9,691 bases of DNA. It comes from Cellvibrionaceae bacterium. Its GTDB lineage: Bacteria > Pseudomonadota > Gammaproteobacteria > Pseudomonadales > Cellvibrionaceae. The first letter of the stretch is position 1. Each line of letters begins with the position of its first letter. The stretch spans positions 1 to 9,691 of the forward strand of contig JALUYN010000499.1 in assembly GCA_027012915.1 (NCBI GenBank), in the 5' to 3' direction. The notes beneath the pieces are model-generated. The model was not told where the DNA came from, did not search any database, and was given only the letters and a program-made list of their open reading frames with translations. Shown piece by piece: positions 1 to 7,032 of this stretch. A program made the translations under genes and the position numbers.

Positions 1-1
1 C

Positions 2-529
2 TGTGTAGAGAAGCGCGGTGTTCAAAAAGATCTACAGTACATGGGCGGTCAGGTCTCGGTGACCTATGAACTGCCCATGAACGAAGTGGTTATGGACTTC
101 TTTGATCGTGTGAAGTCGGTCAGTCGCGGTTTTGCTTCTCTGGATTACGCTTTTGATCGTTTCGAGGCCGCCAAACTCGTGCGACTCGATGTGCTGATTA
201 ACGGTGAGAAAGTCGATGCACTGGCGTTGATTGTGCACCGTGACAACGCCCAGTATAAAGGTCGTGCTCTGGCGGATAAGATGAAGGAACTGATTCCTCG
301 TCAGATGTTTGATGTCGCCATTCAGGCGGCCATCGGCGGTCAAATTGTTGCTCGAACCACGGTAAAAGCCTTGCGCAAAAATGTAACGGCCAAGTGTTAC
401 GGTGGTGATGTGACACGTAAGAAAAAGCTGTTGGAAAAACAGAAGGCTGGTAAGAAGCGAATGAAGCAGGTGGGTAAAGTTGAAATTCCCCAAGAAGCCT
501 TCCTGGCAGTACTGAAAGTTGACAGTTAA
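2..529 (+). CDS. lepA: Elongation factor 4 (LepA/EF4), C-terminal part, 5' truncated by window edge
   Basis: LepA is a ribosome-associated translational GTPase that can back-translocate tRNAs and is implicated in 30S biogenesis and translation under stress. Only the last 175 residues are here, read in the frame beginning at base 2 (CVEKRG...), so the GTPase domain lies outside the window. What remains covers the end of the EF-G-like domains ([30 protein letters not shown]) and the LepA-specific C-terminal domain with its basic stretch ([20 protein letters not shown]) and the terminal PQEAFLAVL. These segments align almost residue for residue with E. coli LepA, and the gene ends normally at TAA 527-529. 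It is followed after 42 bp by lepB, the arrangement found in E. coli and Pseudomonas. The identity is very secure; only the missing N-terminus is unseen. Confidence 0.97.
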   Translation, partial: CVEKRGVQKDLQYMGGQVSVTYELPMNEVVMDFFDRVKSVSRGFASLDYAFDRFEAAKLVRLDVLINGEKVDALALIVHRDNAQYKGRALADKMKELIPRQMFDVAIQAAIGGQIVARTTVKALRKNVTAKCYGGDVTRKKKLLEKQKAGKKRMKQVGKVEIPQEAFLAVLKVDS

Positions 530-571
530 TAAACCGATAACAACGGATTAAAAGGAACAGGGCCCGCCCGT

Positions 572-1414
572 ATGGATATTAATTTTCCACTGATTCTGGT
601 TGTACTGGTATTTGTCAGTGGCGTAGTTTGGCTAATCGACATTAAGTTCTTTGCTGCTTCACGACGCCAGGCGGTCCAAGGTGTTGAAGATCAGTTTCAA
701 GGGGCCGACTTGTCGGACGATAAGATTCAGTTGGCTTATAGCACTGCCAAACAAGCAGCAGAGCGCGAACCCTGGCCGGTTGAGTACTCCAAGTCGTTTT
801 TTCCGGTGCTATTTGTGGTATTGATCTTACGCTCGTTCTTGGTCGAGCCATTTCAGATCCCCTCGGGCTCCATGATTCCAACCCTAAAGATCGGTGACTT
901 TATTCTGGTGAATAAGTACACCTATGGCATTCGTCTTCCGGTTATCAGAACCAAGGTGATGGATATCAACGAACCGGAACGCGGTGATGTCATGGTGTTT
1001 TTTCCTCCTCACAAGTCTATCTACTATATTAAGAGAGTGGTGGGCTTGCCCGGTGACGAAATCCGCTATATTGATAATCAGCTGTATATCAATGGTGAGA
1101 AAATGCCACAGACGTTGCTGGCGTCCCTGCCGCCAGCGGCTCCTCAGTACCAGATTATGAGTGAAGATCTGGCGGGTGTTGAGCACGATATGCGCAAGAA
1201 TATTATCCCCGGTAGATTGAGCCGCCGCGGCAGTTGGGTGGTACCTGAGGGACACTACTTTATGATGGGAGACAATCGCGATAACAGCTCCGACAGTCGT
1301 GAGTGGGGGCCGGTTCCTGAAGAGAATATTGTTGGCAAGGCGTTTGCCGTTTGGATGCACTGGGATTCGTTTTTGAGCTTGCCCAGTTTTAAGCACGTTG
1401 GTGAGATTAAATAA
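572..1414 (+). CDS. lepB: Signal peptidase I
   Basis: Inner-membrane serine protease that removes signal peptides from Sec- and Tat-exported preproteins on the periplasmic side. The 280-residue product has two N-terminal membrane segments (about residues 4-23 and 75-92), then the S26 catalytic fold. The Ser box QIPSGSMIPTL carries the nucleophile Ser100. The general base is Lys154 in YYIKRVVGLPGD, and the conserved GDNRDNSSDSR box spans 233-243. The cytoplasmic loop (about 24-74) is charged. It is somewhat shorter than E. coli LepB (324 aa) because the periplasmic insertion between the Lys and GDNRD boxes is reduced. The ATG start gives the family's typical hydrophobic N-terminus; purine-rich AAGGA (552-556) and AGGG (559-562) precede it, the latter at 9-nt spacing. 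It lies between lepA and the DUF4845 gene, probably in one operon. Confidence 0.97.
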   Translation: MDINFPLILVVLVFVSGVVWLIDIKFFAASRRQAVQGVEDQFQGADLSDDKIQLAYSTAKQAAEREPWPVEYSKSFFPVLFVVLILRSFLVEPFQIPSGSMIPTLKIGDFILVNKYTYGIRLPVIRTKVMDINEPERGDVMVFFPPHKSIYYIKRVVGLPGDEIRYIDNQLYINGEKMPQTLLASLPPAAPQYQIMSEDLAGVEHDMRKNIIPGRLSRRGSWVVPEGHYFMMGDNRDNSSDSREWGPVPEENIVGKAFAVWMHWDSFLSLPSFKHVGEIK

Positions 1415-1444
1415 CTTTCAAACTCAGCTGGAGAGTGAGGTGTT

Positions 1445-1858
1445 ATGAGAACGAGAAAACAACAACAGGGCATGTTCTCAATGGGAACAATGTATCTGGT
1501 TCTGTCTTTGGGATTTTTCGTTTATTTGGCGTTTACCATTGTGCCTCCATACGTTGACAACATGTTTATTCAGGCGGCATTGAAGGATTTGGGGGGCAGT
1601 GAATCGGATCTGACTTCCATGTCCAAGTCAGAAGTTCGCAGCAAACTGAGAAAGTACTTTCAGATAAACAACATCCGTGGTGAAGTTACTGAACAAATCA
1701 AAGTTCAACGAAAGGACGGTGCAATGATTGTTTCTGTGGACTATCAGAAGCGATTACCTTTGTTCAGCAATGCCGAGGTGGTCTTGACCTTCGAAAACCA
1801 CTGGAATAGCAAATATCCCGATCAGTGTTGTAAGCCACAAGTTAGTGAAAAACCTTAA
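1445..1858 (+). CDS. DUF4845-family small membrane protein, function unknown
   Basis: A 137-residue protein that I assign to the DUF4845 family from its position between lepB and rnc (as in Pseudomonas) and from its architecture; no function is established. A short basic, glutamine-rich N-terminus (MRTRKQQQG) is followed by one membrane segment (about residues 12-33). A soluble domain follows, with a helical part (about 40-75) and probable beta strands (about 80-117, e.g. AMIVSVDY and AEVVLTFEN). The basic N-terminus predicts N-in topology with the domain in the periplasm. The tail carries adjacent Cys128-Cys129. A GAGG at 1437-1440 sits 4 nt before the ATG, supporting this start. Its last 14 bases overlap the rnc start in another frame. 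The gene is 30 bp after lepB, so an envelope role or a link to export is possible but only inferred from context. Confidence 0.85.
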   Translation: MRTRKQQQGMFSMGTMYLVLSLGFFVYLAFTIVPPYVDNMFIQAALKDLGGSESDLTSMSKSEVRSKLRKYFQINNIRGEVTEQIKVQRKDGAMIVSVDYQKRLPLFSNAEVVLTFENHWNSKYPDQCCKPQVSEKP

Positions 1859-2525
1859 GTATCAAAGACTGCTAAAACGCCTTGGTTATGAGTTCCTGGA
1901 TCATGACCTGCTAATGCTCGCCATGACACATCGCAGTTGCGGTGCCAAAAACAATGAGCGTCTGGAGTTTCTGGGGGACTCAATACTCAATTTTATTATT
2001 GGCGAAGCCCTGTTTCATAAGTTCTCCAGTGCTAAAGAGGGACAGCTCAGCCGCTTGCGATCACAATTGGTCAAAGGCGAAACTCTGGCGGAGGTAGCTC
2101 GAGAATTTGACATGGGCGAGTGCTTGATTCTGGGTGAGGGCGAGATGAAGAGCGGTGGCCATCGTCGCGAATCCATTCTGGCGGATTCTGTCGAGGCGGT
2201 TATCGGTGCCATCTATCTGGATCGAGGATTTGAAGCCGCTAAAGAGCGCGTTCTGGCCTGGTTTAGCGGTCGACTCGCAGATATTCAGTTGGAATCCAAG
2301 AAGGACCCAAAAACAGAACTGCAGGAGCTGTTGCAGGGCAGGAAGAAACCTTTGCCTCAGTACAAAGTTGTGGAAATTCACGGTGAAGCACACTCTCAGG
2401 AGTTTACCGTGGAATGCCATACGGCGTTATTGGACGCGCCGGTGAGTGCTCGCGCTTCCAACCGAAGAGCGGCGGAAAAGTTGGCCGCCGCGGCGGTATT
2501 GGATGCGGTTGCCAAGAAAGCCTAG
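1845..2525 (+). CDS. rnc: Ribonuclease III
   Basis: Double-strand-specific endoribonuclease that processes 30S pre-rRNA and many structured mRNAs. The product has 226 residues, exactly the E. coli length. The RNase III domain (about 1-150) carries the signature [10 protein letters not shown] at 37-46, and the metal/catalytic residues Glu38, Glu41, Asp45, Asp114 and Glu117 sit at the same numbers as in E. coli. A double-stranded RNA-binding domain follows (about 154-224; KTELQELLQ and the C-terminal basic/alanine-rich helix [15 protein letters not shown]). The start is GTG at 1845; no other start codon lies upstream in frame within 40 bp, and this start reproduces the family N-terminus. No clear Shine-Dalgarno precedes it and it lies inside the DUF4845 gene, suggesting coupled translation. 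The overlap leaves no room for a separate untranslated leader like the one RNase III cleaves to autoregulate rnc in E. coli. Confidence 0.97.
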   Translation: MKNLKYQRLLKRLGYEFLDHDLLMLAMTHRSCGAKNNERLEFLGDSILNFIIGEALFHKFSSAKEGQLSRLRSQLVKGETLAEVAREFDMGECLILGEGEMKSGGHRRESILADSVEAVIGAIYLDRGFEAAKERVLAWFSGRLADIQLESKKDPKTELQELLQGRKKPLPQYKVVEIHGEAHSQEFTVECHTALLDAPVSARASNRRAAEKLAAAAVLDAVAKKA

Positions 2526-2572
2526 TGTCGAAAGACCGCCGTCCCCGTGCAACATTCGAAAGTGTAATAGCC

Positions 2573-3502
2573 ATGTCAAACTCGAATAACTCAGACTCTG
2601 AACTGCAATCCAGCGCAGATCGTTGCGGCTATGTCGCTATTGTTGGTCGGCCCAATGTGGGTAAATCCACGTTGCTGAACCACATCCTGCAACAAAAGAT
2701 CAGTATTACTTCACGTAAACCACAAACGACTCGTCACAATGTACTGGGCATAAAGACTGAGGGCTCAGTGCAGGCTATTTACGTGGATACCCCAGGGTTG
2801 CACTTGCAGCACAGTAAGGCCTTGAATCGCTATATGAATCGGGCGGCGACCACTGCCATTCGCGATGTGGATGTGGTGATTTTTATCGTCGACAAGCTGG
2901 CCTGGACCGACGAGGATGAAATGGTGGTTAAGCGTCTGCAAAACGTCGATTGCCCCATTATTCTTGCCGTCAATAAAGTTGATCAGATCGAGGATAAGGA
3001 AACCTTACTGCCTCATTTGCAGAGCCTGACGGAGCATTTGGATGTTTCGGAAATTATTCCGATTTCAGCCTTGCGCGGTGTGAATCTCGAGCGTCTGGAG
3101 GATCTGGTGGCCAAGTTTCTGCCAGAGGGCACACATTTCTATCCCGAAGACCAGATTACTGACAAGAGCTCTCGATTTCTCGCTGCGGAAATTGTACGTG
3201 AAAAGATTACCCGCCAACTGGGTGATGAATTGCCGTATCAGATGACTGTCGAAGTAGAAGAGTTTTCCCACGAGGGGCGAATTATTCATATCGGTGCAGT
3301 AATTCATGTCGAGCGCGATAGCCAGAAACGAATTCTGATTGGCGAGAAGGGCTCGCGAATCAAACAAATTGGTCAGCAAGCGCGGGAAGATATGGAGGTC
3401 TTGTTCGATTGTAAGGTGATGTTGCGTTTGTGGGTCAAAGTAAAGTCCGGTTGGTCTGACGATGAGCGGGCCTTGCGCAGTCTTGGTTACGACGACCAGT
3501 AG
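2573..3502 (+). CDS. era: GTPase Era, 16S rRNA-binding 30S assembly factor
   Basis: Essential GTPase that binds the 3' end of 16S rRNA through a KH domain during 30S subunit maturation and associates with the inner membrane. From the ATG at 2573 the protein has 309 residues (E. coli 301). G-domain motifs are intact: P-loop GRPNVGKS (25-32), switch region with QTTRHN (51-56), DTPG (72-75), NKVD (134-137) and ISAL (164-167). The KH domain (about 200-292) has [14 protein letters not shown] with the GxxG loop. A hydrophilic Ser/Asn-rich leader of about 18 residues precedes the G domain. The ATG has only a weak purine stretch upstream. An in-frame GTG at 2525, sharing its G with the rnc TAG stop, would add 16 residues (see findings). 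Linkage rnc–era matches E. coli, where both act in rRNA maturation. Confidence 0.96.
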   Translation: MSNSNNSDSELQSSADRCGYVAIVGRPNVGKSTLLNHILQQKISITSRKPQTTRHNVLGIKTEGSVQAIYVDTPGLHLQHSKALNRYMNRAATTAIRDVDVVIFIVDKLAWTDEDEMVVKRLQNVDCPIILAVNKVDQIEDKETLLPHLQSLTEHLDVSEIIPISALRGVNLERLEDLVAKFLPEGTHFYPEDQITDKSSRFLAAEIVREKITRQLGDELPYQMTVEVEEFSHEGRIIHIGAVIHVERDSQKRILIGEKGSRIKQIGQQAREDMEVLFDCKVMLRLWVKVKSGWSDDERALRSLGYDDQ

Positions 3503-3526
3503 TCGAATATATCCCGGAAACTATGC

Positions 3527-4243
3527 ATGCGTGTTGAACTCGAAAATGGATACGTACTGCACTCTCGTCCTTATGGCGATACCAGTGTCATTCTCAATTG
3601 TTTTACTGAACACTACGGTAAGATTGCTCTAATCGCCAAGGGCGTGCGCAATAGGAAGGTTAAGCAACGCCTCTATGTTCAACCTTTCACTCCGCTACTA
3701 ATCTCCTGGCAGGGAAAAAGCGGATTGAAAACGCTGGTGAATGTAGAAGTGAAGGGAGCGCTGCGCCATTTGAACGACAAACGGCTCTATAGCGCCTTTT
3801 ATCTTAATGAATTGTTGATGCGTCTGCTGCCAGATAACGATGATCACCCGGAGATTTTTGCGGACTATATTCAGGCGTTGGAGCAATTATACGGTTCCTT
3901 TGAGCTTGAGGCCGTCTTGCGACAGTTCGAGTTTTCATTGATCCAGGGGTTGGGGTACGGCGTGGATTTTCACTACTGTATCGACGGCAGTGAAATTTCA
4001 ACGACTGGTAGATATGGCTATGTGCACGAGGCGGGTTTTGTTGAAGCTCCTTCTTCTCAGGAGGGAGCGTATTCCGGTGCTGAGTTACAGGCTATTGTGC
4101 AGGGTGACTATGGTGACGCCAATGTGCGCAGGGCCGCAAAACACCTGGCTCGAACCATGTTACGTCCGCTGCTGGGGAGTCGCCCATTGTCCAGTCGCAA
4201 GTTATTCAAGGATATGACTGTTCAGGGAACGTTTCATGATTAA
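3527..4243 (+). CDS. recO: DNA repair protein RecO
   Basis: Recombination mediator of the RecFOR pathway: it binds SSB-coated single-stranded DNA with RecR and helps load RecA at gaps; it also anneals strands. The 238-residue protein (E. coli 242) starts with the N-terminal OB fold (about 1-80; motifs GYVLHSRPYGDTS and ALIAKGVR) and continues as a helical domain (LNELLMRLLP near 93-102; LRQFEFSLIQGLGYG near 131-145). The zinc-binding Cys cluster seen in many RecO proteins is missing, with only one Cys in that area (YCIDGS), as in the E. coli type. The ATG at 3527 is preceded by GGA (3516-3518) at 8-nt spacing. The nearby ATG at 3523 runs into a stop after four codons. It lies 24 bp after era and overlaps acpS by 8 bp. 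Confidence 0.94.
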   Translation: MRVELENGYVLHSRPYGDTSVILNCFTEHYGKIALIAKGVRNRKVKQRLYVQPFTPLLISWQGKSGLKTLVNVEVKGALRHLNDKRLYSAFYLNELLMRLLPDNDDHPEIFADYIQALEQLYGSFELEAVLRQFEFSLIQGLGYGVDFHYCIDGSEISTTGRYGYVHEAGFVEAPSSQEGAYSGAELQAIVQGDYGDANVRRAAKHLARTMLRPLLGSRPLSSRKLFKDMTVQGTFHD

Positions 4244-4610
4244 AGGGTTTGGTACTGATATTGTTGAGATTCAGCGCGTGGAAAGTAGCTTGTCCCGATT
4301 AGGAGACAAATTTGCTCAACGTATTCTGACTCCTACTGAGCTCAAGCAGTATCAAGACAGTGCCATGCCTGCACGGTTTCTCGCAAAACGCTACTGTGCC
4401 AAGGAAGCCTGTGCCAAAGCGCTCGGAACCGGCATTGGTCGTGGTGTATCCTGGCAGCATATGAGCGTCACCCACGATGAATTTGGCAAACCCTTAATGC
4501 CTCTGACAGATGGCGCTGCTGAACGTATGCGGGTACTGCAAGGGGAGAGGCTGCATCTGAGTTTGTCAGATGAGCAGCATTACGTAGTAGCAAGCGTCAT
4601 TATTGAATAA
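4236..4610 (+). CDS. acpS: Holo-[acyl-carrier-protein] synthase
   Basis: Transfers 4'-phosphopantetheine from CoA to the serine of apo-ACP, activating the carrier for fatty acid synthesis. The 124-residue length is typical of AcpS (E. coli 126). The N-terminal GTDIVEI contains the metal ligand Asp8, and the second signature FLAKRYCAKEACAKALGTG (48-66) contains Glu57 and the CoA-phosphate-binding lysines. The C-terminal LSLSDEQHYVVASVIIE matches the family end. The ATG lies in the last codons of recO (overlap ATGATTAA) and has a good ribosome-binding site, AGGGA at 4224-4228, 7 nt upstream, so recO and acpS are probably translationally coupled. In E. coli pdxJ lies between these two genes; here it is absent. 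acpS appears to be the last gene of the first block. Confidence 0.96.
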   Translation: MIKGFGTDIVEIQRVESSLSRLGDKFAQRILTPTELKQYQDSAMPARFLAKRYCAKEACAKALGTGIGRGVSWQHMSVTHDEFGKPLMPLTDGAAERMRVLQGERLHLSLSDEQHYVVASVIIE

Positions 4611-4691
4611 AACTAGAACTTTATGTTCTTTGGTGCCCCAGAAACGAAACGATACACTACCGCCGCTTGATCTTTGGTTTTCAGTATTCTG

Positions 4692-4721
4692 TTCACAGAG
4701 GCTGTAGAGTCAAACGATAAT
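4692..4721 (+). promoter_or_regulatory. Candidate sigma70 promoter for cysM
   Basis: In the 151-bp gap after acpS, TTCACA (4692-4697, 5 of 6 matches to TTGACA) and GATAAT (4716-4721, 5 of 6 matches to TATAAT) are separated by 18 bp. Transcription would begin near 4728, leaving an untranslated leader of about 34 nt before the cysM ATG at 4762. This is the best promoter-like pair I see in the window and it sits at the junction of the two gene blocks. It could drive cysM–rlmD–relA–mazG. It is a sequence match only. Confidence 0.5.
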
Positions 4722-4752
4722 CAAACTGGTGCAGTTAGCGGGATCAAATAAC

Positions 4753-4756
4753 AGGA
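4753..4756 (+). promoter_or_regulatory. Ribosome-binding site deciding the cysM start
   Basis: AGGA, 5 nt before ATG 4762. It favours that ATG over the in-frame GTG at 4729, which lies almost at the predicted transcription start and would add 11 residues not seen at the N-terminus of E. coli CysM. Confidence 0.6.
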
Positions 4757-4761
4757 CAGCC

Positions 4762-5655
4762 ATGCAGTATCCAACTATTGAAGCTTATATCGGTAACACG
4801 CCTCTGGTGCGCTTGCAGCGTTTGCCGGGCAATACCAGCAATACCGTTTTGGTAAAACTCGAAGGTAATAATCCCGCCGGTTCGGTTAAGGATCGTCCGG
4901 CCCTGTCTATGATCAACCGCGCTGAAGCCCGCGGTGAAATAACTCCTGGTGATACCCTCATCGAGGCGACCAGCGGTAATACGGGGATTGCTTTAGCCAT
5001 GGCCGCTGCCATTAAGGGCTATCGCATGATTCTGATTATGCCAGACAACTCAACCGAAGAACGCAAAGCGGCAATGGCAGCCTATGGTGCGGAGTTGATC
5101 GAAGTGACCCAGGAGCAGGGTATGGAGGGAGCCCGGGATCTTGCACAGCAAATGCAGAGTCAAGGTCTCGGCAAGGTATTAGACCAATTTGGTAATGCCG
5201 ATAACCCTGAAGCCCATTACAATGCCACCGGCCCGGAAATCTGGGAGCAGACGGGAGGTAATATCACCCATTTTGTCAGCTCTATGGGAACCACGGGTAC
5301 CATTATGGGGACGTCGCGTTACTTGAAAGAGCAAAACCCGGAGATAGAGATTATCGGGCTGCAACCGGAGGACGGCGCGAGCATTCCTGGCATCAGACGT
5401 TGGCCGGAAGAATATCTGCCCAGCATTTTTGACCGAACTCGCGTGGATCGAATCATCAATATGGATCAAGCAACTGCCGAACAGACAACTTTGGATCTGG
5501 CGCGCAAGGAGGGCATTTTTTGTGGAGTGTCCAGCGGCGGCGCTGTGGCTGGTGCGTTACAGCTCAATCAGGAGCTCGAGAATGCTGTGATTGTGGCCGT
5601 GATATGTGATCGCGGTGATCGCTATCTTTCCTCCGGTTTGTTTGATGCCAAGTGA
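4762..5655 (+). CDS. cysM: Cysteine synthase B (O-acetylserine sulfhydrylase B)
   Basis: PLP enzyme that makes L-cysteine from O-acetyl-L-serine and sulfide; CysM enzymes of this type can also use thiosulfate to give S-sulfocysteine. The protein has 297 residues from ATG 4762. The PLP Schiff-base lysine is Lys43 in AGSVKDR, the substrate loop is TSGNTG (70-75), the phosphate-binding loop is GTTGT (176-180) and the serine contacting the PLP ring is in SSGG (257-260). The residues IRRWPEEYLP (211-220) and ICDRGDRYLS (281-290) are characteristic of CysM rather than CysK, which instead has a GERYLS-type end. It has its own promoter candidate and is followed directly by rlmD (6 bp to the preferred GTG start). 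Cysteine synthesis in front of relA is a conserved pairing in Pseudomonas-like genomes. Confidence 0.96.
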   Translation: MQYPTIEAYIGNTPLVRLQRLPGNTSNTVLVKLEGNNPAGSVKDRPALSMINRAEARGEITPGDTLIEATSGNTGIALAMAAAIKGYRMILIMPDNSTEERKAAMAAYGAELIEVTQEQGMEGARDLAQQMQSQGLGKVLDQFGNADNPEAHYNATGPEIWEQTGGNITHFVSSMGTTGTIMGTSRYLKEQNPEIEIIGLQPEDGASIPGIRRWPEEYLPSIFDRTRVDRIINMDQATAEQTTLDLARKEGIFCGVSSGGAVAGALQLNQELENAVIVAVICDRGDRYLSSGLFDAK

Positions 5656-5661
5656 TTGTTT

Positions 5662-6993
5662 GTGGCACGAATCTTTAAACCCGCAAAAAAAACCAAAAGT
5701 CAGAGCCAGGAAAAAGCTCCCGGGCGTTTGACAATTGATTCTCTCTCTTTGGAAGGGCGCGGTGTCGCCCGCCATCAGAATAAAACCGTATTCGTAGCCG
5801 GTGCTTTGCCAGGTGAAACGGTCACCGTTTCACACTATCGGCGTCACAAGCGTTATAGCGAGTGTGAAACGCGTGACATCCTCACTAATTCTGAACAGCG
5901 AGTTGAGCCATTTTGTGCCGCCTACGCCCGTTGCGGAGGCTGTCAACTTCAGCACTTGGCGGAAACTCCCCAGCTACAGTTGAAACAGCGGGCTCTGCTG
6001 GAGCAACTTGAGCACCAATTGGGCCTCAGCAATTTTGAGGTGTTGCCGGCTGTTGAGTCGACACAGGCCTATCGAAGTAGAGCACGTATCGGCGTATCAA
6101 AGGCGGGGAAATTGGGATTTCGTCAAAAACAGTCCTCTGAGCTGGTGGACATTGATGCCTGCCCGATTCTGGAGCGGGAATTGCAAAGCGTATGGCGAAA
6201 CTTGCAGGGATGGTTGGAAAGTTGTGAGCGTCGCCCGAAGCTGGGGCACATTGAGTTAGTCAGAGGCGATTCCAGTGCTGGTGTGGTGCTGCGTGTGCTG
6301 GAAACTCTGAATGCAGATCAAACGCAGAAACTTCGCAGTGTTATACCTGTAGGCTGGCAATGCTGGCTCCAAGCGAGTCGGGGTGGCAACTTGACGGATC
6401 TTGAGGGCCACGAGCTGGATCCCAGGTTGATCTATACTCTGCCTGCCAGCGATATCGAACTGCGTTTTCATCCTGGTGACTTTGTACAGGTAAACCGCGA
6501 CGTAAACCGGAAAATGGTAGCTCAGGCGCTGGATTGGCTGAAGTTGGAGCCCACAGATACTGTGCTGGATTTGTTTTGTGGTATCGGTAATTTCACCTTG
6601 CCTATCGCGCGAAAAGTACAGCGCGTGGTTGGTGTTGAAGGGGTCGACGCGATGGTACAACGCGGTCGAGAAAACGCGGAACACAATAGCTTGGACAATG
6701 TCTATTTCAAAGCACTTGATCTCGAGCAGGCCGACTTGGGGCGTCGCTTACAACAATTAGGTTGCAATAAGTTCTTACTTGATCCGCCCAGAGCAGGCGC
6801 GCGCCAAGTATGCGAAAATGGTGCGTTTGAATCTATGAGCCGCGGCGTGTACGTCTCGTGCAATCCCGCCAGTTTCATTCGCGACGCCAAAGCTCTCCAG
6901 GAGCAAGGGTTTCAATTGAAACAATTGAGAGTGCTGGACATGTTTCCCCATACCGCTCATGTGGAAACCATGGCACTGTTTGAAAAAGAATAA
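5662..6993 (+). CDS. rlmD: 23S rRNA (uracil-1939-C5)-methyltransferase RlmD
   Basis: Iron-sulfur SAM-dependent methyltransferase forming m5U1939 in 23S rRNA (formerly RumA). From the GTG at 5662 it has 443 residues (E. coli 433). A basic leader precedes a TRAM RNA-binding domain (about 20-74). The [4Fe-4S] ligands are Cys85, Cys91, Cys94 (CAAYARCGGC) and Cys167 (DACPIL). The catalytic domain has Gln276 in FVQVN, the SAM motif LDLFCGIGNF (302-311), DPPRAG with Asp374, the nucleophile Cys400 in SCNP, and the base Glu435 in HVETM. All of the catalytic residues sit at a constant +11 offset from E. coli. There is no ATG near the start: TTG 5656 abuts the cysM stop, and GTG 5662 is preferred for its weak AAGTGA purine stretch six bases upstream. 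Translation is probably coupled to cysM. Confidence 0.95.
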   Translation: MARIFKPAKKTKSQSQEKAPGRLTIDSLSLEGRGVARHQNKTVFVAGALPGETVTVSHYRRHKRYSECETRDILTNSEQRVEPFCAAYARCGGCQLQHLAETPQLQLKQRALLEQLEHQLGLSNFEVLPAVESTQAYRSRARIGVSKAGKLGFRQKQSSELVDIDACPILERELQSVWRNLQGWLESCERRPKLGHIELVRGDSSAGVVLRVLETLNADQTQKLRSVIPVGWQCWLQASRGGNLTDLEGHELDPRLIYTLPASDIELRFHPGDFVQVNRDVNRKMVAQALDWLKLEPTDTVLDLFCGIGNFTLPIARKVQRVVGVEGVDAMVQRGRENAEHNSLDNVYFKALDLEQADLGRRLQQLGCNKFLLDPPRAGARQVCENGAFESMSRGVYVSCNPASFIRDAKALQEQGFQLKQLRVLDMFPHTAHVETMALFEKE

Positions 6994-7032
6994 TTGCCCC
7001 TTCTGATACAGAGGCACACATCTGGACTCACT

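Noticed and set aside
32..493. Minus-strand open frame of 153 codons opposite lepA
   Set aside because: Antisense shadow of the strongly conserved LepA C-terminus.
884..1396. Minus-strand open frame of 170 codons opposite lepB
   Set aside because: Antisense shadow of an intact signal peptidase gene, with no recognisable motif.
2414..2572. Extension of the era frame upstream into rnc from an ATG at 2414
   Set aside because: It would overlap the RNase III double-stranded RNA-binding domain by more than 100 bp and add residues unlike Era. Only the GTG at 2525 remains a plausible alternative start.
4615..4629. AGAAC–TTTAT–GTTCT inverted repeat just after acpS as a terminator
   Set aside because: A 5-bp AT-rich stem with no following run of T is too weak for an intrinsic terminator.
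4729..4761. N-terminal extension of CysM from GTG 4729
   Set aside because: It starts about where transcription is predicted to begin and has no ribosome-binding site; ATG 4762 has AGGA at good spacing and fits the family.
6980..7010. TTGAAA with GATACA as a relA promoter
   Set aside because: The -10 match is only 3 of 6 and the spacer is 19 bp, so it is not strong enough to list as a feature.
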